From: Allium sativum
Lineage: Eukaryota > Streptophyta > Magnoliopsida > Asparagales > Amaryllidaceae
NCBI GenBank assembly: GCA_030737875.1
Contig: CM060925.1
Location: 479,817,514-479,881,513 of the forward strand
Length of the DNA stretch: 64,000 nt
Reading direction: 5' to 3'
Shown here one piece after another: positions 24,975 to 35,184 of the stretch. The notes below the pieces were generated by a model that was not told where the DNA came from, did no database searches, and saw only the letters and a program-made list of their open reading frames with translations. The position numbers and the translations under genes were made by a program. Numbering within the stretch: the stretch's first letter is position 1; each line of letters opens with the position of its first letter.

Positions 24975-24986
24975 TGGTATCAGAGC
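24975..24986 (+). other. Primer binding site of E2 (initiator tRNA-Met)
   Basis: TGGTATCAGAGC two bases after the LTR end. It sets the start of the internal region. Confidence 0.9.
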
Positions 24987-25961
24987 TTTGGTTTACAGAG
25001 CTCGAGGACAAGACACATTAGAACCATACGAAAGAATTCATCAGATATTGGATTAGTAATGTCCAATTAGAATGACTCGTTAGAGATAGGATCAGTAGTA
25101 TCCTAGAACGAGTGTGAAGAGTATATTTTCAAATGAAAACAATTTTGTTTTGAAATTTAAATCGTTTTATACGTATTTGAATATTTATTTATTTTGAATA
25201 TGGACAATCCAATATATAAAGATTTTGCATATACGCGTCATGAACGTATATTCTAAGTTTTAATATACTGGATAGATATAGAATCACATTCTAGACACCC
25301 GGAGATGATTCTGATGATTGATATATCATCATCAGAATTTGTGTTCGTGTTTCGAAGGTGTGATTTCTATATATTTCCATTAGACTGGTGTGAGAACCAA
25401 AATATAGCTAGAACACATTGTTGTGAATTGGCATCAAAAACAAGATTTTAAGTATATATATCAAAGTTATCAATTTGAAGCTCTAATTCACTAATTGATT
25501 GATGTTTGTGTTGTTTGTTTATTTGGTTTGATAATTTTGAACCATTTATGCCTAATTGAATCAAATATTGAATTGTATTGGAAATTGGTTGCATTTGCAT
25601 GCATATACATATACTTACATTGAACATGTCATAGCAAGGAGGCTAGAGCAGAGAATAAAATTTGTTTGCCCGACAAATAGGTACATGTTTACTATAATTT
25701 ACTGTTTTGTTTGGGTGATGATGATTTTATGAGCCTATTGGCTAGCCGCTTGGTTTTTCTTTTTCTTTTTGAGATCAGAAGGCCCATATGGCAATTTCGG
25801 GATTTTCCCGTGGCTCCCGGTGCAGGGGAGGTTATGGCGAAATTTTTCGAAAATTTAGGGTGTTAGCCAAATTTTTGAAAATTCTCAGAAACTGAAAGGT
25901 TGGAGAATGGAAGCCAGATCGAACATAGAGTTGATTAATCAAACCACTTTCGACTTTGTTC

Positions 25962-25995
25962 CTTTTCGGGGACGAAAAGTTTTAAGTGGGGGAGA
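25962..25995 (+). promoter_or_regulatory. Stem-loop and polypurine tract of E2
   Basis: CTTTTCG (25962-25968), loop GGGA, CGAAAAG (25973-25979), then TTTTAAGTGGGGGAGA. The 3' LTR starts at 25997 with TGTAATAACCC. Confidence 0.8.
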
Positions 25996-25996
25996 T

Positions 25997-28900
25997 TGTA
26001 ATAACCCGGAAAATCTGGGCCAGTTTAAAATTTTTATTTTGGCAATTTTAACGAATTTTTAAGATTTAAAATAGATTATTTTAAATAATATCGACGAGAA
26101 AAATGTTTTGAATATAATTAGAACGTATATATTATATACGCATCGTCGTTAGAATATAAATATTTATTTTAAATTATAAAAGGAATTGAAAATGGCGCGG
26201 TAGTTCGATAATTCGATTTCAAACTTCAATTGAATGTACCGGGTGCAAAACAATCCGGATTTTAGTGAAACCAAAAACATTAGGATCTAATTGATAATAT
26301 CTTTCCAACGAATCCGAAAAATCGAGATTTCATAGCGGGAATCAAAAGATATGTCCAGTTGAAAATTCTGAATAGTCGCTATGGAATTTAGGCCCTTAAA
26401 AATGGACATTTTACAAACGACCTCGGATTTCGACGAAACCACTTTTGTTGGATCTACAGTGTCAAATTATTGCTAGGTTTCAAATTTCATAATTTTTCGA
26501 ATCAATATGTTAGTGTGGCAAAGGAAAACGCGTTTGACCAGTTTCAGTTGATTTTAATCGACTGGAAAATGGCCATTTTTCCAACGGCCTCAGAATTCGA
26601 TGAAACTAGTTTTGTTAGGACCGTATCATCAATACGAAGCTAGAAAATATTTTTATGGAATTTTTCGAGTTAGTATGTGACCCCAGTAAATTGAAATGCG
26701 CGTTCAAATTCAATATATAGAGTTATATGTTGATTTTGACGAAAACTGATCGAAACGATCGAATCAGCCTACGATACATATCCCATTGTGTTCGGAATGG
26801 GGGTAAAACGCTATGGACGATAGGCGGTGGGCCCCGTTTTGAGGTTGAAAATAAAAGTTTCTTTTTGGTGAAAAATAAAATAATTAAATAATAAAATAAA
26901 ATAAAACCCTCTTCTCTTCCCTTATACTCTGCCCCCCTCTTCTCTCGTTCGTTCAATCAGAAAAAAAAGAAAAGAAAAGAGGGCGACAGGGGGGCGAAGC
27001 GCCGCCTCACCCTCCATCGCGCCGCCAAAGGAGGGGCCACCGCCGCCGAGACACCCCCCTCCTCCTCAATCGCGATCGAACCCCCCCCTCTCTGCTGCTT
27101 CGAGATTGGACCCCCCCATCCTGATGTCGACCGACGCGAGCCAACCCCCCCTTTTTCTCCTACTGCTGACCGAAGACCCCCCCCCCCCCCCAGCGACACT
27201 CTCCTCCCCGTTCGATCAACCACAGTAAGCTTTTATTTGTTTTAATTTAATTTATTTATTTTTTTATATATATTTTAAAACAAGAAAAAAATTCAGTTAT
27301 ATATATATATTGTAACATTAGAAAAGTGTTATAAAAATATAATTTTTATATAGAAAATAATGAGAAAAATATAATTTTTATAATGTAGAAGGGTTGAAAA
27401 TAAAATTTTCAAACTAGAGGAAGGGTAAAAATATGATTTTTTACATAGTAGGAATTATAAAAATATAATCTTTATCGATACGAACACTGTTATCAAAATA
27501 TTATTTTTACCAAATAGTTAGCAATAAAAAGTAATGTTTTTTTTTTAATACAAAAAGAAAAGATTTTTGAAAAGACGAAATCTATATTTTTGAAAAGGCG
27601 AAATATTTATAGTTGAAAGGGCGAGACCTTTATATTGAGAATAACAAAGTAAAAATAGAATTTTTATCTATATAGCAACGAAGTAAAAATTCGATTTTTA
27701 TATATTGAATAGCATAGTAAAAATTCGATTTTTATATATTGAATAGCATAGTAAAAATTCGATTTTTATATATTGAATAGCAACGAAGTAAAAATTCGAT
27801 TTTTATATATTGAATAGCATAGTAAAAATTCGATTTTTATATATTGAATAGCATAGTAAAAATTCGATTTTTATATATTGAATAGCATAGTAAAAATTCG
27901 ATTTTTATATATTGAATAGCATAGTAAAAATTCGATTTTTATATATTGAATAGCGATGTAAAAATTCAATTTTTATATATATAAAGTGATTATAAAAATA
28001 TGATTTTTAAATTGAAAGTGAACAAATAAAAATGTGAATTTTATTTTGAAGACATCAGCATATAAAAATATGATTTTTATATATGTAGTGAATACGGGCA
28101 ACGAAAGTGATAAGAGACGAGAACAGTGAAAATTTCCTACATTGGGAGTGCCGTGGAGTTAGGATAGCTTTGGTGAGAACTTCTCACTCTTCAATTTCTT
28201 TTTTTTCTAGTTATATATATATACTAGGATGCAGACGGTGTTTAGTAGCACCCGACACCCGTCATCCACAGACCATGGATGGCTTGTTTGTTTAATTGTT
28301 TGGTTGGTAAGTTGGTTAGATTATTTGGTTTGAATTTAATTGTTTGGTGAAATAGAATGGATTTGATTGATGTGTGAATGGCGTGGGCCTTCACTAGACC
28401 GGGGATAAGGCTAGGCCTCGTCCCGTTTCTAGTATCGTGCCGTTATGCCGCCGAAATTTTCTAAAATAAGTTAGAAAAATAAAGATATCATTTTTATTGT
28501 GTAAATGAACTGAATAGAAATTCATGTGTTGAAATAAAATGTTTTATCGTTAAAAATATAAATTTTAACGTTAATATGAATAAATAAATATTCATTTACA
28601 AACCGGACGGTTTGTTTAGGTACACTGATTTGACTGACATTGATTGGGACGATAAATTTTACATATCGCCCAACTGCACAAATAAAATCTGTGTTTGATC
28701 GTTTGATACCCCACACGGGTATTGGGATAAAATACGACATACACTAATCCCAATAATTAGTTGTTTGTCGATCGATTGATTGACAAGCTGTTATAAGCGT
28801 TAGATATCTATATTTGATGCTTATACAGTGTAGTGCACATTGGATGATGGTTGATTATTTGTCGTTGCTATTATATACATGTGTTGTATGGAATCCATGT

Positions 28901-31900
28901 AATTAAATTTATATGGTGATTGATTGGGCCTCATTCCAATTTAGAAAATAAAGAATATTATAAAATAAAGGTTCATGTGTTGACTGTACTCATCCATTGA
29001 GATTAGTCATGTGTTGAACGAAATATTTTAATAATAAAATTTGCATCTTTATCAATATAAAATAAAGGTTCATGTGTTGACTGTACTCATCCGTTGAGAT
29101 TAGTCATGTGTTGAACGAAATATTTGAAATAGAAATATTTGAAATAGAATATTTGAAATAGAATATTTGAAATAGAAATATTTGAAATAAGAAATATTTG
29201 AAACGAAATATTTTGATAATAAGAAATATTTGAAATAGAATATTTGAAAATAGAAATATATGAAGCCGTGTTGATTAGATTGACGCCATTTTGACGTGAA
29301 CGATATTTATATCGATTTTATTCATTTTAAAATGAATGTTGAAAAGTGATTTCGAAATCGAATATTTTGAAACGAATATAAAGCCAATTTGAATTGAATC
29401 GAATATAAAACCAATTTGAAATGAATTGAATATAAAACGAATTCGAATTGAAAATGAATTCGAATTGAATTGAAAACGAATTCAAATGAATTCAAATTGA
29501 ATTGAAATTTAAATTGAATAGAAATGAATTTTAAAACGAATTTATAAGAAGAAATTTAATTTTGATTTGAATTGAAATGGAAGTTGAAATTGTTTTTGAA
29601 ACGAATTTAAAAACTATTTATAAAATTCGTTTTAAATAGAAATCGACAAAATATATATTATATATATTATATATATTATATATATAATATAATGGCCTGA
29701 ATAGAACGCGCCGCGCCGCGGCAGTTCGCGAATTTCGACCATTGACTTCGAACGGACATTACGGGAGATCCGACCGTCAGATTCTCCTAAAACCGGAACC
29801 GTTGGGTTCGTATCGAAAAGATCTTTCTAACAAATATTAGAAATTTGAAATCTAACGGTTGGATTTGGAGATACATCCAAATCAAATTTGGAAAAGGTCG
29901 CTGTAAGTGCAGTTCGGTGTCCGTTGATGGAAATCGACTGTACGGGCCTTGATAAAATTATTAAAAATAGTAATAATTTGTGTAAAATCATAGGAAATTA
30001 TTTGGGAAAAATTGGGATGAAAAACTCCATATTTGAAAAGATAAAAATAGATTTTTATCGAAATGAACTAGTTTTGAACTAAAATTAAAACCGTTTATTT
30101 TCAAATAAATAAATTGGATTTGAAATGGGTTTTAAATAGAATTGATTCATGGGTTTATCATGAACTGTGTTTTAAATAACACTAGTTCTTTAACTCGATA
30201 ATAAATAGAATGTGATTTGGGTTTATCGTGAATTGTGTTTTAAATGACACTAGTTCTTTAACCCAGAAAAAGAAGTTTCAATGAATCTGCAATTAGATTG
30301 AAATATGAATTGATAATCTAAATTATCAAATTTGGCAATGAGCGAGAATGGAGTATCACCAGTTTTGCTCCAAAGCGATAGTTAAATCTTTAATTAGATT
30401 TGAACGTGAAATGGTAATTAATTTTACCGATAACACCGTGGTATTAGATATGGGGTATTACCAGTTTTGCTTCATGGGATGAATAGGTTGGGATTGGGAA
30501 ATAAAATAAATAATTACTTTGGTGTGGTTCGCTAATCTCGACTAGTTTGGAAAACTATAATTTGGTTTGAAATGACACCCAAAGGAAGATTAAAGGATAA
30601 ATTTTAAAGAATTTATCTTGGATAAAATTAATGGGAACCTTTCCCTAAGAATTGGAATGAGGCGTATGTTGTGTTTGTGTAACATTTGTTTTTAATATAC
30701 GCGGGTTGTTCGGAAAGGCCGGGTTTATACCCATTCTAAATAACCGATTCGACGATATGCCGAAGATGATGACGGTGGTCGAAGACCGGAAGTCTTCACA
30801 TCGTTTGGATAATTACTGACGATCCTGATTGGGATGTACACCCAAGAGGATGGAAATAGTTGGTGGTCGTCCAGACGTACTTGGAGATGGATGGATATGC
30901 GAGGAAAGTGCCTCCGGTTTCGTTTAGACCCAGAACGAACTTGTAAATGGATTGTGTGTCTGACATTGGATTTTATTCTATGTTGATTGATTTCTGTTAA
31001 ATATATATCTATTTGGCGGCGGAGAATTTATTCTCTTGCTTAACGCCCTTCTCTGAGACGTACGAGCTTAGAGGTTATATATCGATAGATATCAATCGCA
31101 TGGCATGAATTGCCTGTGTGGCACGCTGAGTTGCATGGATCAAGGCTTCTGTTGAAAAGAAAAGTCTTGTTGTTGATGATCAAAGCACGACCTACGTGGC
31201 AGCTTTGTGTATAACGTGAATTTGCGAGCCTCACACCTCGGTATGAGTCAAAAACGGGATGAGGACCCAAGGAGTGCACGACGTTTCTTTCTAGCTATGG
31301 GTGGTGTCAGTGACCTACCAGCCCTGACATTTATATACTTTTCACCTTTGTGGTTTGGATGCGAGGTGCCTTGATTATAGGTCCTATAGGGCCGGGAAAC
31401 GTGTGTTCAGGAATAATTAATCCTCAAACGTAAGAGAGGACCGGCCTTGGAGGATCCCAGGGTTGCCCAGAGTGCGTAGTCCTGAGGCATTTGCTAGAGT
31501 GTCTCGAAGCGGAGAGGAGCTTGCCCCTTGCCTCGGCTCATGATGGAATCCAATTTCCAATACGTGATATTACGGTTTTAATTGTAGAACTAGTATGGAG
31601 ACATAGTAGATGGTAGCTACGCCGCCTATGATTGATATTTATGATTGAAATTGTTTTGACACTATACACCTATAATAGTATCAGATAATGTGTTTTAAAC
31701 GTATCAAGCATGCTTTGGCTGTTATAAGGGAAAACCGTATCCTCCGGCTTGCGGTGCATTGTGTGATGGGACCTGGGTCTTATAACAACTTCATTTTTCT
31801 TTATTTAGCATTGCGCTGTTTGTTCTATGCACTCGTATTCTTGGGAGGAAACCCGTTCCGTGTTATACGGCGTGGTCCCTTGATTTACCTAACTTTAAAA

Positions 31901-32338
31901 CCGATATTAATAACTGTTTTAGTTCTCACACCAGTCACATGACTGACCTGGAGTTTATTGTTTTAACCTAAACTCTGAGTGCCCTTATTTTCCGCACGGG
32001 CAGCTAGTAGTTTTGGTTTTGCAGATTTATATTCACAGGATCCTGGTTTACAGCTGGAATGATATCCGGAAAGCTCTGTATCCGTATATCACCTTCGGTT
32101 GTGCTTTGTATTATTTTCCATTGCTATGTAATTTATTGTAATCTCTGATATTTATCGAATGTAATTTATTCATTATACTCTGTATATTCTTGTATCTGAT
32201 GGAATTGTTGTAATATACAATGAAATGTTCTTCTGTCTGCGTTCTATTTTGTCCTGTTCTCAAAACGATCAGGGGTTTCGAACGGTCTAGATCGGTTTAA
32301 CGACTGATTCGGATCGAGCGAAATTACTTGCCGTCACA
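25997..32338 (+). repeat. 3' LTR of E2
   Basis: Same order of parts as the 5' LTR. Differences: no Mutator-like insertion; nine instead of six units in the core of the hairpin array (27680-27980); a longer ATATAT-TATATA microsatellite (29649-29692); and 1051 bp (30467-31517) where the 5' LTR has 211 unrelated bases. The first ~550 bases of that 1051-bp block match the LTR fragment at 320-1011, so this version is the older state. The 3' end is followed by TTTTA and the interrupted 160-bp array. Confidence 0.88.
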
Positions 32339-33095
32339 TTTTATAAACTAAACTTCCAAATTTTTATAAAATTAGTAAACTTAGTTAATATGTTATAATA
32401 TTTGGTTAATTTTTATAATACTTAGCTAATTTTCAATTATTGCTATTGTTATTATAGAATACTTGGCAATATTTTATATTTTTATATATTTAGTTAGCTT
32501 TTATAAACTAAACTTCTATTTTTTTATAAAATTAGTAAACTTTGTTAATATTTTATAATAGTAATTTTTATAATGCTTAGTTAATTTGTAATTATTGTTG
32601 TTATTATTATAGAATACTTGGTAATAATTTCTATTTTTATATACTTAATTAACTTTTATAAACTAAACTTCTTATTTTTTATAAAATTAGTAAACTTAGT
32701 TAATTTTTTATAATGGTTAGTTAATTTTTATAATACTTAGTTAATTTTTAATTATTGCTATTATTATTATAGAATACTTGGTAGTACTTTATATTTTTAT
32801 ATACTTAGTTAACTTTTATAAACTAAACTTCTAAATTTTTATAAAATTAGTAAACTTAGTTAATTTTTTATAATAGTTAGTTAATTTTATAATACTTAGC
32901 TATTTTTTAATTATTGCTATTATTATTATAGAATACTTAGTAATATTTTATATTTTTACATACTTAGTTAACTTTTATAAACTAAACTTTTTAATTTTTT
33001 ATAAGATTAGTAAATTTAGTTAATTTTTTAATAGTTAGTTAATTATTATAATACTTAGTTAATTTTTAATTATTGCTATTATTATTATGGAATAC
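32339..33095. repeat. 160-bp AT-rich tandem array, right part
   Basis: About four and a half more units of the array that E2 interrupted, with anchor words GAATACTTGG near 32455, 32613, 32773 and GAATACTTAG near 32931. The array ends at GGAATACCGATCG near 33090. The first five bases repeat the E2 target site. Confidence 0.85.
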
Positions 33096-33488
33096 CGATC
33101 GATAGAAGGAAAAATAGAAACAATAGCAAATTTCAGATGTCTAAACTTATTTTCGTACGTCTAACCTAGTTCAAACGTCTGAAAATAGGTTCCATACGTC
33201 TATAATGGAATTCTGTCAAAACCTTAAGACCATTTTAGACGTTTGAAAATGTTCTCGGGTAATCGAATTCTATGGGAGAAGCCTTTGCCTATACAAATAT
33301 CTCAATATAAAGAAAGTACCTGAATAAGTGCCCATAAAGCCCAATATAATTGTGAGGCTAACATGAATAAACTTGTTTCTAGATAAAGAGTTTCCAAATC
33401 TTTATCATTAACCTATAAAGAAAAGAATAACTTATTTCGATTTAGCTAAAATAACAATACTTTTATGCACATTATCATATCTACTCAC
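33096..33488. other. CACTA interior between the tandem array and the kinase fragment
   Basis: Contains several ACGTCTAA / AGACGTTTGAAAAT words in both orientations (33140-33260) and then AT-rich sequence leading to the last kinase exon. If the captured kinase DNA is collinear with its source, 33281-33488 would be its next intron. I see no further exon. Confidence 0.35.
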
Positions 33489-33890
33489 CTCTTCTAGGTT
33501 GTTTGGTTGCAAGTAATGTCGAAGAAAGTTATACTGTGGAGCCTTATCAGGATACTTGCACAAAATGTCATAACAAGCGTAGCTATTGAACTAATAATTT
33601 ACAATGCACAACTGGTTTGATAAGTAACTGAAATTTTTAATATAGAGGAAGAACATACAAACTATAGTTGTAATCAAAACCTGCATACGATTGAAATGAT
33701 TTGCAATGTCGTAACCTCTGTAGTTGTATGATCCATACTCCAAGTCAATGAAGTAGAGCTTCTCTACACAAATATTAAAGTTATATTACATGTATGGTAA
33801 TACTTAGAACATACATGTATTTATGGATAATTTACCATGAGCATCATTTCTCATTATATTTCCTGAGAGTAAATCATAATGAGCAAGCTG
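33489..33890 (-). pseudogene. Captured ethanolamine kinase fragment (three exons) inside the CACTA element
   Basis: Ethanolamine kinase phosphorylates ethanolamine with ATP in phosphatidylethanolamine synthesis. Three minus-strand exons are seen in order: 33836-33890 (QLAHYDLLSGNIMRNDAH, the H-x-D...N catalytic loop), 33663-33763 (KLYFIDLEYGSYNYRGYDIA, the second metal-binding Asp, then NHFN) and 33489-33554 (YPDKAPQYNFLRHYLQP...EEVS). Donors are GTAAAT, GTTTGT and GTGAGT; acceptors end in CAG, TAG and AAG. The L-L-S-G-N and E-Y-G-S-Y-N-Y-R-G wording points to ethanolamine rather than choline kinase. Damage: one base is missing after N-H-F-N in the middle exon, shifting the frame before the Y-A-G-F-D-Y stretch, and the N-terminal lobe and C-terminus are absent. 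Introns are kept, so capture was from genomic DNA. Confidence 0.85.
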
Positions 33891-34310
33891 CTGCATTTGA
33901 ATAAAAATGAGATTATCTAAATGTAAAATACACAAGCAATGTGAAAGGACCATACAATAAAGGCAACTTTATGAAACAGTAAAAACGCACATATGAACTG
34001 AAACAAAATTCCTGAGAATTAATCATTATGAGCAAGCTGCTGCATTGGAATAAAAACGAGATTATCTGAATGTAAAATACACAAGCAATGTGAAAGGACC
34101 ATACAATAAAGGCTACTTTATGAAACAGTTAAAACAAACATATAAACTGAAAAAAATGCCTGAGAGTAAATCATTATGAGCAAGTTGCTGCCTTTCAATA
34201 AAAATGAGATTATATGAATATAAAATACATAAGAAATGTGAAAGGACCATACAATAAAGGCTACTTTATGAAATAGTTAAAACGCACAAATGAACTCAAA
34301 CAAAATTTGG
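33861..34310 (-). repeat. Exon-intron junction of the kinase fragment repeated three times
   Basis: A ~148-bp unit starting (plus strand) with CCTGAGA(G/A)T(A)AATCA.. and GAGCAAG(C/T)TGCTGC and running through GTGAAAGGACCATACAATAAAGG occurs at about 33862, 34011 and 34158. The shared left part is the last half of the catalytic-loop exon plus its splice acceptor, so the first exon's edge is present three times. The duplication happened after capture or was captured with it. Confidence 0.8.
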
Positions 34311-34782
34311 AATTTCAGTCATTTCTAAATACCGATAAAATTTCACTTCATCCAATATTTTCTTGAAATATTCAGTATGCTAAATGTATCATACAAAACA
34401 AGGAATATATAAATAACTTGGTTCCCAAAATTGAAAGATAAATCTTATAATGAATTCAATACCGTACCTCAATTCTATTTGTATCAGCTTGACATCCCTA
34501 TTCCACATCCCAAGAGTACTCAAGTACCAACCTCTTGTTATATTCAGAAACAGTATGACGTTATTCAACCATTTCTAATATCTAATGTGGAGACAACAAG
34601 TCAGTTGTGCCAAAATGGTGCAAATGTAGACTTCTTTATAAAAAGAAAAGAAAATCTACATTAAAGTGAACAAATTAACAGTAGAGATATATCGGTAATT
34701 ACAATGAATCAATGCACTACCACGCGAGCTCTCCTCTATCACCACTCGACCACCGATGCGTGCTACGATTCCTTTGCAAGGA
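34311..34782. other. CACTA interior, unrecognised; possible further exon on the minus strand
   Basis: Between the kinase and oxidase fragments. On the minus strand, 34466-34620 has an exon-like base composition and ends before a GTACGG donor-like site, but I could not match its translation to a family. The stretch 34690-34782 directly follows the last oxidase codons and also lacks a match. Reported as unexplained. Confidence 0.3.
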
Positions 34783-35184
34783 TGTAGTGAGTATTCCATT
34801 AAGGAGAATCAGGAAGGTTGTTTTTTATTTTATCCATTCTATGTCCTGTATATATAATATTGTTGTTATATTTATCCAAGGATGAACATTTTACTTCAAC
34901 CTTTGATGACAGATCAACGCGACAAAATATGTACAGAAAGGTTCAAAGTATTGTGTTGATTGGAGAATTCATACCTGCCAAGTTAAGGAAGGATCAAAAT
35001 TTTGATATGCAAATGCTTCGATACCAGAACCATTATTCTGCAACATCAATAAATAAAAAGAAGAAAAGTTGGGATAGTTATCGTACTTTTGTCTAAATAA
35101 TTTCCTTTTGTATATGTTTTTCCTACTTACAGAGCTAACATCCACTGATAACAGTTCATAGTTTTCGACTTTGGGTAGTATCAT
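34783..35184 (-). pseudogene. Captured (S)-2-hydroxy-acid oxidase fragment (three exons) inside the CACTA element
   Basis: FMN-dependent alpha-hydroxy-acid oxidase of peroxisomes (glycolate oxidase family). Minus-strand exons: 35131-35184 (PKVENYELLSVDVSS), 34975-35037 (NNGSGIEAFAYQNFDPSLTWQ, 21 codons) and 34783-34845 (D-I-E-W-I-K, stop, K-T-T-F-L-I-L-L-N-G-I-L-T-T). Junctions are canonical: CT|GTAAGT, TTGCAG|AAT, CAG|GTATGA, ATACAG|GAC. Family members read ...EGL.S.DV...GS.LEA.A...FD.SL.W.DI.WL...T.LPI..KGILT here. Damage: a TAA in the third exon, and Asn in the LPI..K position, where the family has an active-site lysine. Similarity stops after G-I-L-T-T. The barrel's beginning and end are missing, so the piece cannot be an enzyme. 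Its orientation matches the kinase and SAP fragments. Confidence 0.85.

Larger units (their letters stand above)
24973..25996 (+). other. Internal region of E2: leader and pre-PPT block only, no genes
   Basis: 1024 bp. A leader-like block at about 25078-25130 (CGTTAGAGATAGGATCAG, then CCTAGAACGAGTGTGA) has a counterpart in E3 at about 42000-42062. A second block at about 25660-25870 (GCCCGACAAATAGGTACATG, TTTATGAGCCTATTGGC, then GAAATTTTTCG...TTAG) has counterparts in block X (9957-10142) and, in part, E3 (45050-45240). What remains between is AT-rich filler. No gag, pol or other domain is visible. Confidence 0.85.
18540..32338 (+). mobile_element. Element E2: non-autonomous gypsy-type retrotransposon with giant LTRs
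   Basis: Full element with LTRs of 6433 bp (18540-24972) and 6342 bp (25997-32338) around an internal region of 1024 bp. It is flanked by TTTTA on both sides (18535-18539, 32339-32343), a clean 5-bp target duplication. The LTRs begin TGTAATAACCCGG and end GCCGTCACA. The tRNA-Met primer site and a GTGGGGGAGA polypurine tract are present. No gag or pol domain was found anywhere, so proteins must come from elsewhere. The LTR copies are very similar apart from large indels, so the insertion is fairly recent. It resembles LARD elements in being long and non-coding, but here the LTRs hold most of the length instead of the internal region. Confidence 0.9.

Noticed and set aside
33489..33890. Choline kinase as the identity of the captured fragment
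   Set aside because: The L-L-S-G-N and E-Y-G-S-Y-N-Y-R-G wording fits the ethanolamine kinase branch better; a formal search could still overturn this.
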